41,144 nucleotides of DNA, taken from positions 1-41,144 of the forward strand of contig JAHEHF010000020.1 of NCBI GenBank assembly GCA_024644745.1, written 5' to 3'. Under the pieces are notes generated by a model. That model saw only the letters and a list, made by a program, of their open reading frames with translations, made no database searches and had not been told where the DNA came from. Below are positions 1-11,400 of this stretch, one piece after another (within the stretch, counting starts at the first letter, position 1; every line of letters starts with the position of its first letter). Made by a program: the position numbers and the translations under genes. Source of the stretch: Flavobacteriaceae bacterium. GTDB taxonomy: Bacteria > Bacteroidota > Bacteroidia > Flavobacteriales > Flavobacteriaceae.

Positions 1-171
1 ACCCTGGCGACTGCTGTGGGAGAAAACGCAGAGACCATTGAAGAAGTTTATGAACCTTTTTTGATCCAGGAAGGATTCATTATGAGAACGCCCCGCGGCA
101 GAGAAGTTACTGATTTGACATACAAACACTTGGGAAGAATAAAAGGAACTTCGCAGGGAGAACTTTTCTGA
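1..171 (+). CDS. ruvB: Holliday junction helicase RuvB, C-terminal fragment (cut by window edge)
   Basis: Only the last 56 codons are present; the reading frame is open from base 1 to the TGA at 169-171. RuvB is the hexameric AAA+ motor that drives Holliday junction branch migration with RuvA. The visible part is the C-terminal winged-helix DNA-binding domain. It carries the family-typical stretch [15 protein letters not shown] followed by RTPRGR and a terminal TDLTYKHLG segment. The ATPase core lies outside the window. ruvA lies about 4.7 kb downstream on the same strand, so the two subunits are near each other but not adjacent. The family call is very secure; nothing can be said about its start or promoter. 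Confidence 0.93.
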   Translation, partial: TLATAVGENAETIEEVYEPFLIQEGFIMRTPRGREVTDLTYKHLGRIKGTSQGELF

Positions 172-304
172 TTAAAGACATAAATAGCATCTGCTCTATC
201 CATTATTATCGTCATAACCCTCTTACTGGCTTCAACATTTTTGCCCTGTCCCCTGTTCTTAAAAAATAGATTTTTTGTATCTTAGGTTCCCCAAAAAAAT
301 CAAC

Positions 305-1396
305 ATGCCAATATACATGGACTTCCACGATCTTCCTGAGATCAATATTGAAGATTCACAAAAGGCACATCTGAAAGATTTGTCTGTTCAGGAAAAGTAT
401 CAGGTCAGATACCTTCAGTACTGGATCAATGAGCAAGATGGAAAAGCCTATTGTCTTATTGAAGGTCCGAATAAAGAAGCTTGCGAGGCCACACATTTGG
501 AAGCCAACGGTATTACTGCATGCAATCTGGTCGAAGTAAAAGGAGGCATGTATGATCTTTTCCTGGGTGATAATCAAAAAATTGATCACGGATTAGTCAG
601 GCATTTTAACGGGGATATTGACAATGGATACAGGTTTATCGTGTCACTTGAGTTGCAAAAGCCTCAAAATATACCCGTGAGCATTTACAAAAGAAAATCA
701 AAACTGGATGAACTCAGGTCTGATTGCATCGGGATTGTCGAAAAATACCATGGCCGAGACATTAATCAAACAGATGAAAACAAGATCATCGGAATTTTCA
801 GGACCCCTGAAGCAGCATTGAACTGCGGCCTTGATCTTCGATCCAAAATATCCAGAATATCGAAATCTTTAAAACTTGACGCTCTGAATTTTAAAATGGG
901 GATTTGTGTAGGGCAACCCGTTACAGCCCATCAGGGATTTTTTGAGGAAGCCATGAATTTTTCACGTCTCCTATGCGATATTTCAGGTGATTCAGAAATC
1001 ACAGTTTCCAGATTTTTTTGTCAGTTGTCGAATCTTGATGCCAAACTTGTAAAAAAAAGTATTTTCCGAATTATTGAAACTCCTGATGGGGATTTCTTGA
1101 AATCTCTGGGCAGCCTCGTTGAAAAAATGTTACACAAAGAAGAACTCAGCGTTGACTTTCTTGGTCGTGAACTTGGCATATCAAGAGCCAAGCTTTACAG
1201 AAAGACAAAATATCTTACCGGTGACTCTCCAAATCATTTTATCCGGAACCAACGGTTGAATAAGGGCATGATGCTCCTGAAAGAAGGCAATCTCAATATT
1301 TCTGAGGTCGCTATTGACATTGGCTTCAATAACCCTTCTTATTTTTCGAAATGCTTTCAGAACAGATTCGGGATGACCCCTTCTAAAGTCCGTTAA
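305..1396 (+). CDS. AraC-family regulator with N-terminal DUF4242 (SCO4226-like) and cyclase-like domains
   Basis: The predicted protein has 363 residues in three parts. Residues 1-90 match the DUF4242/SCO4226-like small ferredoxin-fold family, which includes a nickel-binding Streptomyces protein. They show the opening MPIYMDFHDLP, the segment VQEKYQVRYLQYW, and histidines at 8, 22 and 64. Residues about 125-250 look like a degenerate class III nucleotide cyclase fold (KYHGR, then FRTPEAALNCGLDLR, then KMGICVG), but the usual metal-binding aspartates are not evident. Residues about 275-363 form an AraC double helix-turn-helix ending NISEVAIDIGFNNPSYFSKCF. I chose ATG 305; an in-frame TTG at 275 lies upstream of a promoter-like box (TATCTTAG, 278-285). 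It sits between ruvB and queG with no obvious target beside it. The metal- or ligand-sensing role is inference. Confidence 0.8.
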   Translation: MPIYMDFHDLPEINIEDSQKAHLKDLSVQEKYQVRYLQYWINEQDGKAYCLIEGPNKEACEATHLEANGITACNLVEVKGGMYDLFLGDNQKIDHGLVRHFNGDIDNGYRFIVSLELQKPQNIPVSIYKRKSKLDELRSDCIGIVEKYHGRDINQTDENKIIGIFRTPEAALNCGLDLRSKISRISKSLKLDALNFKMGICVGQPVTAHQGFFEEAMNFSRLLCDISGDSEITVSRFFCQLSNLDAKLVKKSIFRIIETPDGDFLKSLGSLVEKMLHKEELSVDFLGRELGISRAKLYRKTKYLTGDSPNHFIRNQRLNKGMMLLKEGNLNISEVAIDIGFNNPSYFSKCFQNRFGMTPSKVR

Positions 1397-1483
1397 AAAA
1401 AATTACTTTTTTCAATCCTTATATTCACCGGTGTCCCTGAAACCCACAAAATTGTATTTTAGCAGCCTATAGAAACAACAGCT

Positions 1484-2410
1484 TTGACAAAAAGTGAATC
1501 ACATTCAGCCTGGATCAAAAAAGAGGCCCTTCGCATGGGATTCACTTCCTGTGGAATAGCAAAGGCCCGATTTTTAGAGGAAGATGCGCCAAGACTTGAA
1601 ACCTGGCTGAAAAACAATTTTCATGGGAATATGCATTATATGGAAAATCATTTTGACAAGCGACTGGATCCCAGAAAATTAGTTCCCGGCGCCAAATCTG
1701 TAATTTCCCTACTCTATAATTATTTCCCCGAAGAAATACAAAAGGAGGATTCATACAAGATCTCAAAATATGCCTATGGAGAAGACTACCATCAGGTGAT
1801 CAAGGAAAAACTGTTTGCGCTCCTTCAAACCATGAAATCTGAGTTCGGAAATTTTCATGCGCGCGTCTTTACTGATTCGGCTCCTGTCATGGAAAGAAGC
1901 TGGGCCAGGGAAAGCGGATTGGGTTGGACTGGAAAGCACTCCCTGCTGATCACCAAAAAAAAGGGTTCGTATTTTTTTCTCGCAGAAATGATCCTGGATC
2001 TGGAGCTTCAGTATGATGATCCATTTAAAACGGACCATTGCGGCACCTGCACTAAATGCATTGACGCTTGTCCGACCCAGGCAATATTACCCAACAATAC
2101 GATTGATGGATCCAAGTGCATCTCCTATTTCACGATAGAGCTCAAAGATGAAATTCCCAATGCATTCAAGGGACAATTTGATGACTGGATGTTCGGTTGC
2201 GACATTTGCCAGGACGTTTGTCCTTGGAACCGGTTTTCAATTCCTCACAGGGAGGAGCATTTCAAACCAAATCCTGAGCTGCTCAATAAGAGCAAAGAGG
2301 AATGGCAAGCCTTAACCAAAGATGCATTTCACAGCCTGTTCCAAAATTCAGCAGTGCAAAGAACAAAATATGCCGGTTTAATGCGCAACATTTCATTTCT
2401 AAAAAAGTAA
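1484..2410 (+). CDS. queG: Epoxyqueuosine reductase QueG
   Basis: QueG is the cobalamin-dependent iron-sulfur enzyme that reduces epoxyqueuosine to queuosine in the wobble position of certain tRNAs. The 308-residue protein shows the catalytic-region segment [19 protein letters not shown] (residues 130-148). It also has two ferredoxin-type cysteine clusters, [12 protein letters not shown] (186-197) and [12 protein letters not shown] (239-250), for two 4Fe-4S centres. The protein is shorter than the E. coli enzyme (about 380 residues) because the C-terminal HEAT-like extension is reduced, a common form in Bacteroidota as far as I recall. The start is a TTG. The next in-frame ATG (codon 18) would remove part of the first conserved helix, so TTG is preferred. 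A weak box, TATTTTAG, lies at 1455-1462. Confidence 0.93.
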   Translation: MTKSESHSAWIKKEALRMGFTSCGIAKARFLEEDAPRLETWLKNNFHGNMHYMENHFDKRLDPRKLVPGAKSVISLLYNYFPEEIQKEDSYKISKYAYGEDYHQVIKEKLFALLQTMKSEFGNFHARVFTDSAPVMERSWARESGLGWTGKHSLLITKKKGSYFFLAEMILDLELQYDDPFKTDHCGTCTKCIDACPTQAILPNNTIDGSKCISYFTIELKDEIPNAFKGQFDDWMFGCDICQDVCPWNRFSIPHREEHFKPNPELLNKSKEEWQALTKDAFHSLFQNSAVQRTKYAGLMRNISFLKK

Positions 2411-2440
2411 AATTGTTCCTCATTCTCTTATCAAAAAAAT

Positions 2441-2448
2441 TACCTTTG
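2441..2448 (+). promoter_or_regulatory. Bacteroidota -7 box for maeB
   Basis: TACCTTTG matches the Bacteroidota sigma factor -7 consensus TAnnTTTG exactly and lies 24 bases before the maeB ATG. No TTG at the usual -33 spacing is visible; the nearest, at 2413-2415, is too far upstream. Confidence 0.55.
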
Positions 2449-2472
2449 TACTATTAGTTTTAAACTCAAAAA

Positions 2473-4743
2473 ATGGCAGCAAAAATAAAAAAAACCGACG
2501 CTTTAAATTACCATCAATACCCAACACCCGGTAAAATCCAGGTGCTGCCCACAAAAAAGCATGCAACACAAAGGGACCTGTCACTGGCCTATTCTCCTGG
2601 CGTGGCTGAACCCTGCCTTCAAATTGAAGAAAATGAACAAGATGTTTACAAATACACGTCCAAGGGCAACCTCGTAGCGGTGATCTCCAATGGAACCGCT
2701 GTTTTGGGTTTGGGTGACATCGGTCCGCTGGCCTCTAAACCAGTAATGGAAGGAAAAGCCCTTTTGTTTAAAATTTTTGCTGACATTGATGTTTTTGACA
2801 TCGAGGTAGACGCTAAAGACGTCGATAAATTTGTTGAAACAGTGAAGGCCATTGCCCCGACTTTTGGAGGCATCAATCTTGAAGACATCAAAGCGCCTGA
2901 AGCTTTTGAAATCGAAACCCGACTCAAAGAAGAGTTGGACATCCCGGTAATGCATGACGATCAGCACGGAACTGCGATCATATCAGCCGCCGCCTTAAAA
3001 AACGCCCTTGAGATTACCTCTAAATCTGCTTCAGATGTCAAGGTCATTATTAATGGTGCGGGTGCCGCTGCAATTTCCTGTACCAAGCTCTACAAAAAAC
3101 TGGGCGTTAAAGAAGAAAACATTGTCATGTGCGATAGCAAAGGGGTGCTCAGAAAGGACCGCAAGGACCTCAACCCCCAGAAAATGGAATTTGCGACTGA
3201 TAAAGACCTGCATACCCTTGAAGATGCCATGAAAGGGGCAGACGTTTTCATCGGCCTTTCTATAGGGAATATTGTCAGCCCGGAAATGCTTCTGTCGATG
3301 GCCAAGAATCCTATTGTATTTGCCCTCGCGAACCCTGATCCCGAAATATCTTATCAACTGGCCATTGATACAAGACAAGATATCATCATGGCCACCGGAA
3401 GGTCAGACCATCCCAACCAGGTGAACAATGTTTTGGGCTTCCCTTTTATTTTCAGAGGGGCACTCGATGTAAGGGCCACTAAAATTAATGAAGAAATGAA
3501 AATGGCTGCGGTCCATGCTTTGGCCGACCTGAGCAAAGAAACTGTTCCGGAACAGGTGAACATCACCTACAATAAAAAAAATATCACCTTTGGCAAAGAC
3601 TACATCATTCCGAAACCCTTTGACCACAGACTGATCAGTGAAATTCCACCTGCAGTGGCAAAAGCAGCCATGGAATCAGGTGTGGCAAGACTCCCTATAG
3701 AAGACTGGGAAGCCTACAAGGATCAACTCATTGAAAGACTGGGTACAGGCAGTAAATTAATGCGTCTGGTCACCAGCAGGGCCAAATCGGACCCGAAAAA
3801 AGTCGTTTTTGCCGAAGCCGACCAGCTCAATGTGCTGAAAGCTGCCCAGATCACTTACGAGGATGGCGTGGCTATTCCAATCTTACTTGGTGACCAGCAA
3901 AACATAAAAAAACTGATGAAGGAGATTCAGTTTGAGGCCGACGTTACAATTATAAACCCCAAATCTGCTCAAGAAGAAAAAAGAAGAAATAAGTTTGCAG
4001 AAATATTCTGGAAAAAAGAACAGCGAAAAGGAATGACCCTGCTTGAAGCTCAGAAATGGATGCGGGAGCGCAATTATTTTGCTGCCATGATGGTCAATGA
4101 GAAACAGGCAGATGCCTTGGTAACAGGATACACCAGGAGTTATCCTACCGTGGCAAAACCCATGATCGAGCTCATAGGAAAAATCAAGGGGATCAGAAGG
4201 GTTGCGGCCACAAACCTTATGCTAACGGACAAAGGCCCTCTTTTCCTCTCGGATACTGCCATGAATATCAACCCCAATGCCAAAGAATTGACTGAGATCG
4301 CAAGAATGACAAATAAAACCATGAAAATGTTTGGTTTAACGCCAAATCTCGCGATGGTATCCTTTTCTAATTTTGGATCTTCCAAATCAGATTCTTCCAT
4401 TAAAATGGGTGAAGCCGTGAATTACCTTCACAGATATTTCCCGGACATCAGCATTGACGGTGAAATTCAGGCAGATTTTGCACTGAATGTCAAAATGAGA
4501 CAGGAAAAGTTTCCTTTCACAAAATTAAAGGGAAAAAAAGTTAATGGTCTTATTTACCCGAACCTGGAAGCGGCTAACATCAGTTATAAATTATTAAAAG
4601 AACTACACAATGCAGACTCGATAGGGCCAATCATCATGGGACTCAACAAACCGGTTCACCTGATCCAGCTCGGTGCCAGTGTCGATGAGATTGTGAATAT
4701 GGTTTGCATTGCTGTTGTTGATGCCCAGGAAAGAAAATCTTAG
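2473..4743 (+). CDS. maeB: NADP-dependent malic enzyme with C-terminal phosphotransacetylase-like domain
   Basis: The protein decarboxylates malate to pyruvate with NADP reduction, linking the TCA cycle to pyruvate and NADPH supply in the cytoplasm. Its 756 residues match the long MaeB type. The malic enzyme part covers residues 1 to about 430, with [10 protein letters not shown] (catalytic Tyr about 40), [20 protein letters not shown] (catalytic Lys about 95), the metal region HDDQHGTA and a Rossmann loop INGAGAAA. Residues about 430-756 form a phosphate acetyltransferase-like domain, for example [14 protein letters not shown]. In characterised long MaeB proteins this domain binds acetyl-CoA as an allosteric signal and is not catalytic; that role is assumed here. 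ATG 2473 follows a consensus promoter box. It is a separate transcription unit between queG and ruvA. Confidence 0.95.
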   Translation: MAAKIKKTDALNYHQYPTPGKIQVLPTKKHATQRDLSLAYSPGVAEPCLQIEENEQDVYKYTSKGNLVAVISNGTAVLGLGDIGPLASKPVMEGKALLFKIFADIDVFDIEVDAKDVDKFVETVKAIAPTFGGINLEDIKAPEAFEIETRLKEELDIPVMHDDQHGTAIISAAALKNALEITSKSASDVKVIINGAGAAAISCTKLYKKLGVKEENIVMCDSKGVLRKDRKDLNPQKMEFATDKDLHTLEDAMKGADVFIGLSIGNIVSPEMLLSMAKNPIVFALANPDPEISYQLAIDTRQDIIMATGRSDHPNQVNNVLGFPFIFRGALDVRATKINEEMKMAAVHALADLSKETVPEQVNITYNKKNITFGKDYIIPKPFDHRLISEIPPAVAKAAMESGVARLPIEDWEAYKDQLIERLGTGSKLMRLVTSRAKSDPKKVVFAEADQLNVLKAAQITYEDGVAIPILLGDQQNIKKLMKEIQFEADVTIINPKSAQEEKRRNKFAEIFWKKEQRKGMTLLEAQKWMRERNYFAAMMVNEKQADALVTGYTRSYPTVAKPMIELIGKIKGIRRVAATNLMLTDKGPLFLSDTAMNINPNAKELTEIARMTNKTMKMFGLTPNLAMVSFSNFGSSKSDSSIKMGEAVNYLHRYFPDISIDGEIQADFALNVKMRQEKFPFTKLKGKKVNGLIYPNLEAANISYKLLKELHNADSIGPIIMGLNKPVHLIQLGASVDEIVNMVCIAVVDAQERKS

Positions 4744-4870
4744 GTTCCTGAATACAAAAAAAGACGGTATCAAAATCTATCCTTACAGGAATGAATTATT
4801 TCACCTTGAGATGCGTGAATATTGTTATTAAAAAACATAAACAATTCATTAAAAAGCGCATAAAATCGTT

Positions 4871-4878
4871 TACATTTG
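4871..4878 (+). promoter_or_regulatory. Bacteroidota -7 box for the ruvA-sprA unit
   Basis: TACATTTG is an exact TAnnTTTG match 22 bases before the ruvA ATG, in the 157-bp gap after maeB. No convincing -33 TTG is present. This is the likely promoter of the ruvA-sprA-gcvH-vanZ run, since those genes follow with little or no spacing. Confidence 0.55.
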
Positions 4879-4900
4879 AAGCCATCACTATTCAAATTTT

Positions 4901-5482
4901 ATGATTGCACAAATTCGCGGCAGAATGATCGAAAAACACCCTGACCATGTTGTTATAGATTGCAACGGACTGGGTTATCATGTCAACATCTCTCTACAGA
5001 CTTTTTCAAATATTCCTGACCAGGAAAACATCAAACTCTTTACACACCAGGTTATAAGGGAAGATGCAAATATCATCTATGGCTTTGTTACAAAAACCGA
5101 GCGAGAAATCTTTAGATTGCTGATTTCCGTATCCGGGGTGGGACCCAGTACGGCCATCACCATGCAGTCCTCCATGGACAATGAAGAAATTCAGAGAGCC
5201 ATTGCCGGGGAAGACGTTTCAAAAATACAATCGGTCAAGGGAATCGGATTAAAAACAGCACAGCGCGTCATTGTGGATTTGAAGGATAAAATTTTAAAAT
5301 CTTATGAAATTTCAGAAGATTTACCAGCTTCGAACAATACAATCAAAATTGAAGCGTTATCAGCATTAGAAGTGTTAGGATTTTCACGGAAAAAAGTTGA
5401 AAAAGTCATACAAGTTATTTTACAAGATTCTCCAAAAATAAGCCTGGAGGAACTCATAAAACAAGCGCTTAAAAACTTGTAA
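4901..5482 (+). CDS. ruvA: Holliday junction branch migration subunit RuvA
   Basis: RuvA binds four-way DNA junctions as a tetramer and loads RuvB. The 193-residue length is normal. The N-terminal OB-fold begins MIAQIRGRMIEK. Two helix-hairpin-helix motifs are visible, VSGVGPSTAITM (residues about 78-89) and VKGIGLKTAQRVI (about 113-125). The C-terminal third matches the flexible RuvB-binding domain III (IEALSALEVLGFSRKKVEKVI). ATG 4901 is supported by a promoter box at 4871. The stop is followed three bases later by the sprA start, so the two are probably co-transcribed, an arrangement common in flavobacteria. Confidence 0.97.
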   Translation: MIAQIRGRMIEKHPDHVVIDCNGLGYHVNISLQTFSNIPDQENIKLFTHQVIREDANIIYGFVTKTEREIFRLLISVSGVGPSTAITMQSSMDNEEIQRAIAGEDVSKIQSVKGIGLKTAQRVIVDLKDKILKSYEISEDLPASNNTIKIEALSALEVLGFSRKKVEKVIQVILQDSPKISLEELIKQALKNL

Positions 5483-5485
5483 AAT

Positions 5486-8400
5486 TTGATCAAAATAAAA
5501 CGGTTCAAATATAATCTCCCTATTATATTGATCGTACTTTTATTTAGTACGACTGTTGTTTCGGCTCAAATAAATTCTGACAAAAATCAAGTAACTAATG
5601 GATTATCAGCTACTTCTGCCGATAACGATACCATACCTGCACTACCTTACTCTTTCAACAACCAGCAAAGCGGTCGTTTGTTTCTGAATGACAGCAAAGA
5701 ACTGGAGGTGATCTATGATCCCAAAACAGGCAATTATATCCTGATGGAAAAAATAGGGGATTATTATATCAAGCACCCCACCCAGATGACCCCTGAAGAG
5801 TACAAGGCCTATCGCCTTCAAAGGGACATGCTCGAATATTCTAAGGACAAAATAAATGCGATCAGCGGAAAAACCAAGGGAGCGGCTGATGTGCAAAAAA
5901 ACCTCCTGCCGACTTATTACGTCAATTCCAGCTTTTTTGAAAGCGTATTTGGGGGGAATAACATTGATGTCAACGTCCAGGGATCCATTCTGATCAAAAT
6001 GGGACTGATCTATCAAAAAGTGGAAAATCCTCAGCTGTCAGAAAATAACCGGCAAAGCACAACCTTTGATTTTGATCAGGAGATCAATGCCAGTCTTAAC
6101 GCCAGAATTGGTACCAGACTCAGGGTAATTGCCAATTTTGACACCCAGTCTACTTTTAATTTCCAGAATATGGTCAAACTGGAATACACACCAACTGAGG
6201 ATGATATTATCAGAAAGATCGAAGTGGGAAATGTTTCCATGCCCATAAGAAATTCCCTGGTGACAGGGGCACAAAACCTTTTCGGTGCAAAAATGGAACT
6301 GCAATTTGGCAAAACCACCGTTACGGGTATATTTTCTCAGCAAAGGTCACAAACAAGAACAGTGCAGGCAGCCGGAGGCTCGGTTTTGAATGAATTCGAC
6401 TTTAAAGCGAGCAACTATGACAATAACAGGCACTTTTTTATAGCCCATGGTTTTAGGGACAAATACAATAATGCTCTTGTCAACTTTCCTTTGATCAACA
6501 GTTCTGTGAATATCACAAGAATTGAAATCTGGGTAACCAACCGTAATGCAACCACCACCGGCACAAGAAATATAGTGGCACTTGCTGATCTTGGTGAAAA
6601 TGACCCGACGAATATCGGGCCCGCCAACGTGACCCCTGTTGCCGGGGGAAAGGATCCTTCCAATGAGGCCAATGACCTCAACAATTTGCTTACCCTTAAT
6701 GGACCTATCAGAAAAATATCCAGTGTCGGACAGGCCCTTAGTCCTTACAATATGTCACAGGGCAGGGACTATACCGTATTGGAAAATGCAGTAAAACTGA
6801 TACAGGGGGTTGATTTCACCATGAATGCCCAACTGGGTTTTATCACTTTGAACAGGAGACTGGTTGACAGCGACGTACTGGCCGTTGCTTATGAATACTC
6901 AGATGGAACAGAAGTTCACAGGGTAGGTGAATTCACTGATGCAGGGGTTATTGCACCGGACAATCTTGTTGTGAAAATGCTGCGCAGTGAGATCATTACG
7001 CCCGGCATCCCGATGTTTGACCTGCTCATGAAGAACGTTTATGAAATTCCTGGTGCCTTTCAGCTGCAAAGAGAAGGCTTCAGACTGGAATTACTTTATT
7101 ACGATGACAGTACCGGAGAGCCGGTTAATATTTTACAAAACGCCCAGACACCGGGAGTCAACGAAAAAACACTGCTGAATTTACTGAGGCTGGACCGACT
7201 CGATCAGAACAATAACAACAAACCCGAAGGAGACGGTTTTTTCGATTATGTGGAAGGAATCACCATTGATTCGCCAAACGGTTATTTTATTTTCCCGATT
7301 GTTGAGCCCTTCGGGGAATACCTGGAAAATGAACTGACCCCACAGGATGATGTTTATATTTTCAGAGAACTGTACGACAGAACCCAGGCGGAGGCCCAGA
7401 ATGATTTTCAGCAAAAGGACAAATATTCCTTTAGGGGATATTTTAAATCGGACGGGCAAAGCGGCATCCCTCTGGGTGCCTTCAATGTTCCGAGAGGATC
7501 AGTTACGGTGACTACCGGTGGCCGTGAATTGGTTGAAGGCGTCGATTATGTGGTGGATTACAATATTGGAAATGTGCAGATCATCAATCCCGCCCTGGTG
7601 GCATCGGATGCACCCATACAGGTCAATGTCGAAAATAATCTCGGTTTTAACCAGCAGAGAAGGCGCTATATGGGAGTTGATGTTTTACATGTTTTCAACG
7701 AGAAACTCGCCGTTGGTGGAAATATCATCAACCTGAACGAAAGGCCGCTGACACAGAAAGCCCAATTTGGATCTGAACCTGTGAACAATACGATTTTAGG
7801 TGCCTATGTTACCTATCGCACCGAGGTTCCTAAGCTCACAAAATGGGCCAATGCTTTGCCTAATATTGACACTGATGTACCCTCATTTGTATCTGTTCGC
7901 TCAGAGATTGCTTATCTGGCACCGGGCACCCCAAAAGGAATAGACCTTGAGGGTGCGGCAACTTCTTATATCGATGATTTTGAAGGGGCACAGATTCCCC
8001 TTGACATCAAGTCTCCGAGGCAGTGGTTCACTGCAAGTACACCCCTGGGGCAAAGCGGTGATCTGGATTTCACGAATGGAAACGTGGCAGCCGGTTTACC
8101 TCCGGAATTAAAAATAGGGGCAAAAAGATCGAAAATGTCATGGTACAATATCGATCAGATTTTTTATGGTTCCTCTTTGAGGCCGCAAAACATTGACAGT
8201 GAAGAGCTTTCAAGGGCAGAGGTCAGACAGGTAAATTACAGTGAATTATTTCCCCAGGTTGACCTGGATGTGACCCAGTCAAGCATCATTCGGACATTAG
8301 ACCTGGCCTATTTTCCATCTGAAAGAGGAACGAACAGCTATGATGACAGTTTTGATCAGAATGGAAAATATAACAATCCTGAAGACAGATGGGCGGGAAT

Positions 8401-11400
8401 AACAAGAGCCCTGTCAACAACGAATTTCCAACAGGCAAATATTGAATACGTACAATTCTGGATGATGGATCCCTATGAAAATTATTCCATAACGGAAGAA
8501 GAAGGAGGTCCTCCAAACCCGCCAACGCTGCAGGATATGCAGGGAGAATTGTATTTTAATTTTGGGAGTGTGTCAGAAGACATCCTGAAAGATGACCGGA
8601 AAATGTTTGAAAACGGTTTGCCTGAAGACGGGGTGCAAATACCAGGATCCAATGTTGAAATCACCCCCTGGTCCTCGATCCCAACGGAGCAATCTCTCTT
8701 ATATGCATTTCCGGAAAGCGACGCAGCAAGAGCAAATCAGGATCTTGGTCTTGACGGATTAAACGATCAGGATGAAAGTGCGAAATACGGATCAGTATTT
8801 GGTCCTGACCCTTCAGCTGATAATTTTCACTATTTCAGAGGATCTGATTTTGATGCTGAGGACGCCTCCATTCTGACCAGGTACAAAGAATTCAGCCTGA
8901 CAGAAGGAAACTCCCCAACCATCAATAATTCCCCGGAAAACTACCCCACCTCATCAACGACTTTTCCCGATGTTGAAGACATCAACAAAGACCAGACCAT
9001 GAGCGCCATTGAAAGTTATTACCAGTATAAGGTTTCCCTGAATAAAACAGACCTTGTGGTGGGCCGAAATTATATTGTTGACTCGCGCACAACTACTGTT
9101 AAACTGGCCAATAACAATACACAGACCACCACCTGGTACCAGTTCAGAATACCGATTACCACCCCAGAGGACCCGAACAATATCATCAATGACATGTCTG
9201 GTTTTACGGCGATCCGTTTCATGAGGATGTTCCTGACAAAATTCAAAATTCCCGTGGTACTGAGATTCGGGGAATTACAACTCGTCAGAGGTGACTGGAG
9301 GAGGTATACCAAAACCCTTGACGATGCGATACAACCTCCCCAGGAAATAAGCCCCGAGGAAAATCAAAATTTTGAAGTTGGGGTAGTCAATATTCAAGAA
9401 AATGAAGACAGACAGCCCATTCCTTATGTGCTGCCTCCTGGCATCAAAAGAGAGAGACTGCAGGGAACCACGACCATCCAGCAGCAGAATGAGCAGTCGG
9501 TTTCTGCCAAGATCACAGATCTGCAGCCAGGTGACACCAGGGCTATTTTCAAAAATACCACCTTTGACCTTCGGATGTACAAAAATCTGCAAATGTTTAT
9601 TCATGCTGAAGGCAGGGTAGGAAGTTTAGAAGTCAAGGATGATGAGCTCCTTGGAATCATAAGAATGGGAAGTGATACAGATGACAACTATTACCAAATT
9701 GAGATTCCCTTAAAAATCACTCCTTTTAACGCGATCACAGCGGAAGAAATCTGGCCCGTAGAAAATAATATCAATGCGGCCATTGAGGCTTTTGGTAACC
9801 TGAAACTGGAAAGGCTTGAAGTGGGTGCCCCTGTCAATATCTTATATCCTGAACCTCAGAACGGCGAATCACCGGAATACAGAATCAGGGTTAAAGGAAA
9901 TCCCAACTTATCTAATATCAGAACCATCATGCTCGGCGTAAAGAATATCTCCTTTACTCCGAAAAGTATGGAATTGTGGTTCAATGAGCTGCGTGTTTCA
10001 GATTTTGACAACAAATCGAGTTGGGCCGCCATAGTAAATGCTGATGCAAATTTGGCTGATTTTGCAGATATTTCACTTACAGGAAGCATGCATACCATAG
10101 GTTTTGGAAGCCTTGACCAGATGGTAAACGAGAGAAGCCAGGATGAATTAAAGCAATACGGGCTGGTGTCGAACATTAACATCGGCCAGCTTTTCCCCAA
10201 AAGGATCAACCTGAGCATCCCTATTAACTTCAGTTTTGGGGAAGAATACAGAGATCCAAAATACGATCCACAGTTTCAGGATGTATTGTTTCAAAGCGGG
10301 AAGACAAACAGTGATCTGGGGCGTGATTATACACAGCGGAAAAGTGTCAATTTTATCAACGTCAGAAAAAACAGGACCTCACAAAACAAAAAACCGCATT
10401 TTTATGATGTTGAAAACCTTTCTGTATCCTATCTCTTCAATGAAACATACCATCGTGATTACAATGTACAGAAATTCCTGGACCAAAAGGTGCGCGCCTC
10501 TGCAAATTACAATTACAGTTTTCAACCCCTCATTATCGAACCCTTCAAATCGTGGGGTCTGGTCAGTGACAAGGCTTATCTGCAGTTTATAAAAGATTTT
10601 AATATCAGTTTATTGCCAAGCTCCTTTTCAATAAATTCCAACATCATAAGGTCTTATAATGAACAGCTTTCAAGGAGCCTTGTTCAAGGATTACCCGACC
10701 TTCCAATTCTCAAGCAAAGAAATTTCATGTTTGACTGGGACTATCTCGTCGCCTATAACCTGACCAAGTCACTTCAGTTTTCATTCAGGGCACTCAATAA
10801 TTATGTTTATGATCAGTTTGGAGCTGATGACAATATTGAGATCTATGACAATTTCTTCAGGATTGGACGCCCCGAGCATTACCATCAGACTTTTAATCTG
10901 ACCTACAAAATTCCATTCGATAAGTTTCCTGTACTGAACTTTATCAATGGTACCTATAATTATACGGGTGATTATGACTGGCAGGCCCCGGCATTCACGA
11001 ACATTGAGAACATTGGCAACACCATTCAAAACTCCAATACACATAATTTTACGGCTGATATGAGCATGGACCGTTTGTATGATTATGCCGGATTATCCAA
11101 ACTTTTTACCAAAAGAAAAACGGTTGATGTCAAAGAAGATCCTGAAACCGGAGAGCGCCTCAAGAGTAAAAAAAGCCTTTCCACCGGTCAGAAAGTTGGA
11201 AGGGTGGCTGTCGACATCCTGACTTCCGTCAAAAATATCCGGCTCTCCTATACAGAAAATAACGGTACCTTCCTGCCGGGTTATATTCCGGAATTCGGGT
11301 TCCTGGGAAGATCGAATTTTTCTGGGGGGTTCGCACCCACCTTCGGATTCGTATTTGGAAGCCAGGCTGAAATTCTAGACAAAGCCATCACAAATGGATG

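Noticed and set aside
275-304. TTG start adding ten residues to the first AraC-type regulator
   Set aside because: It lies upstream of a promoter-like box (278-285), and the protein family begins at MPIYMDF, encoded from 305.
1426-1433. CACCGGTG palindrome upstream of queG
   Set aside because: Eight bases, likely by chance; no repeat copies or promoter relation seen.
4745-4791. TTCCTG...CAGGAA inverted repeat after maeB
   Set aside because: Six-base stem with a 35-base loop and no T-run; not a credible terminator.
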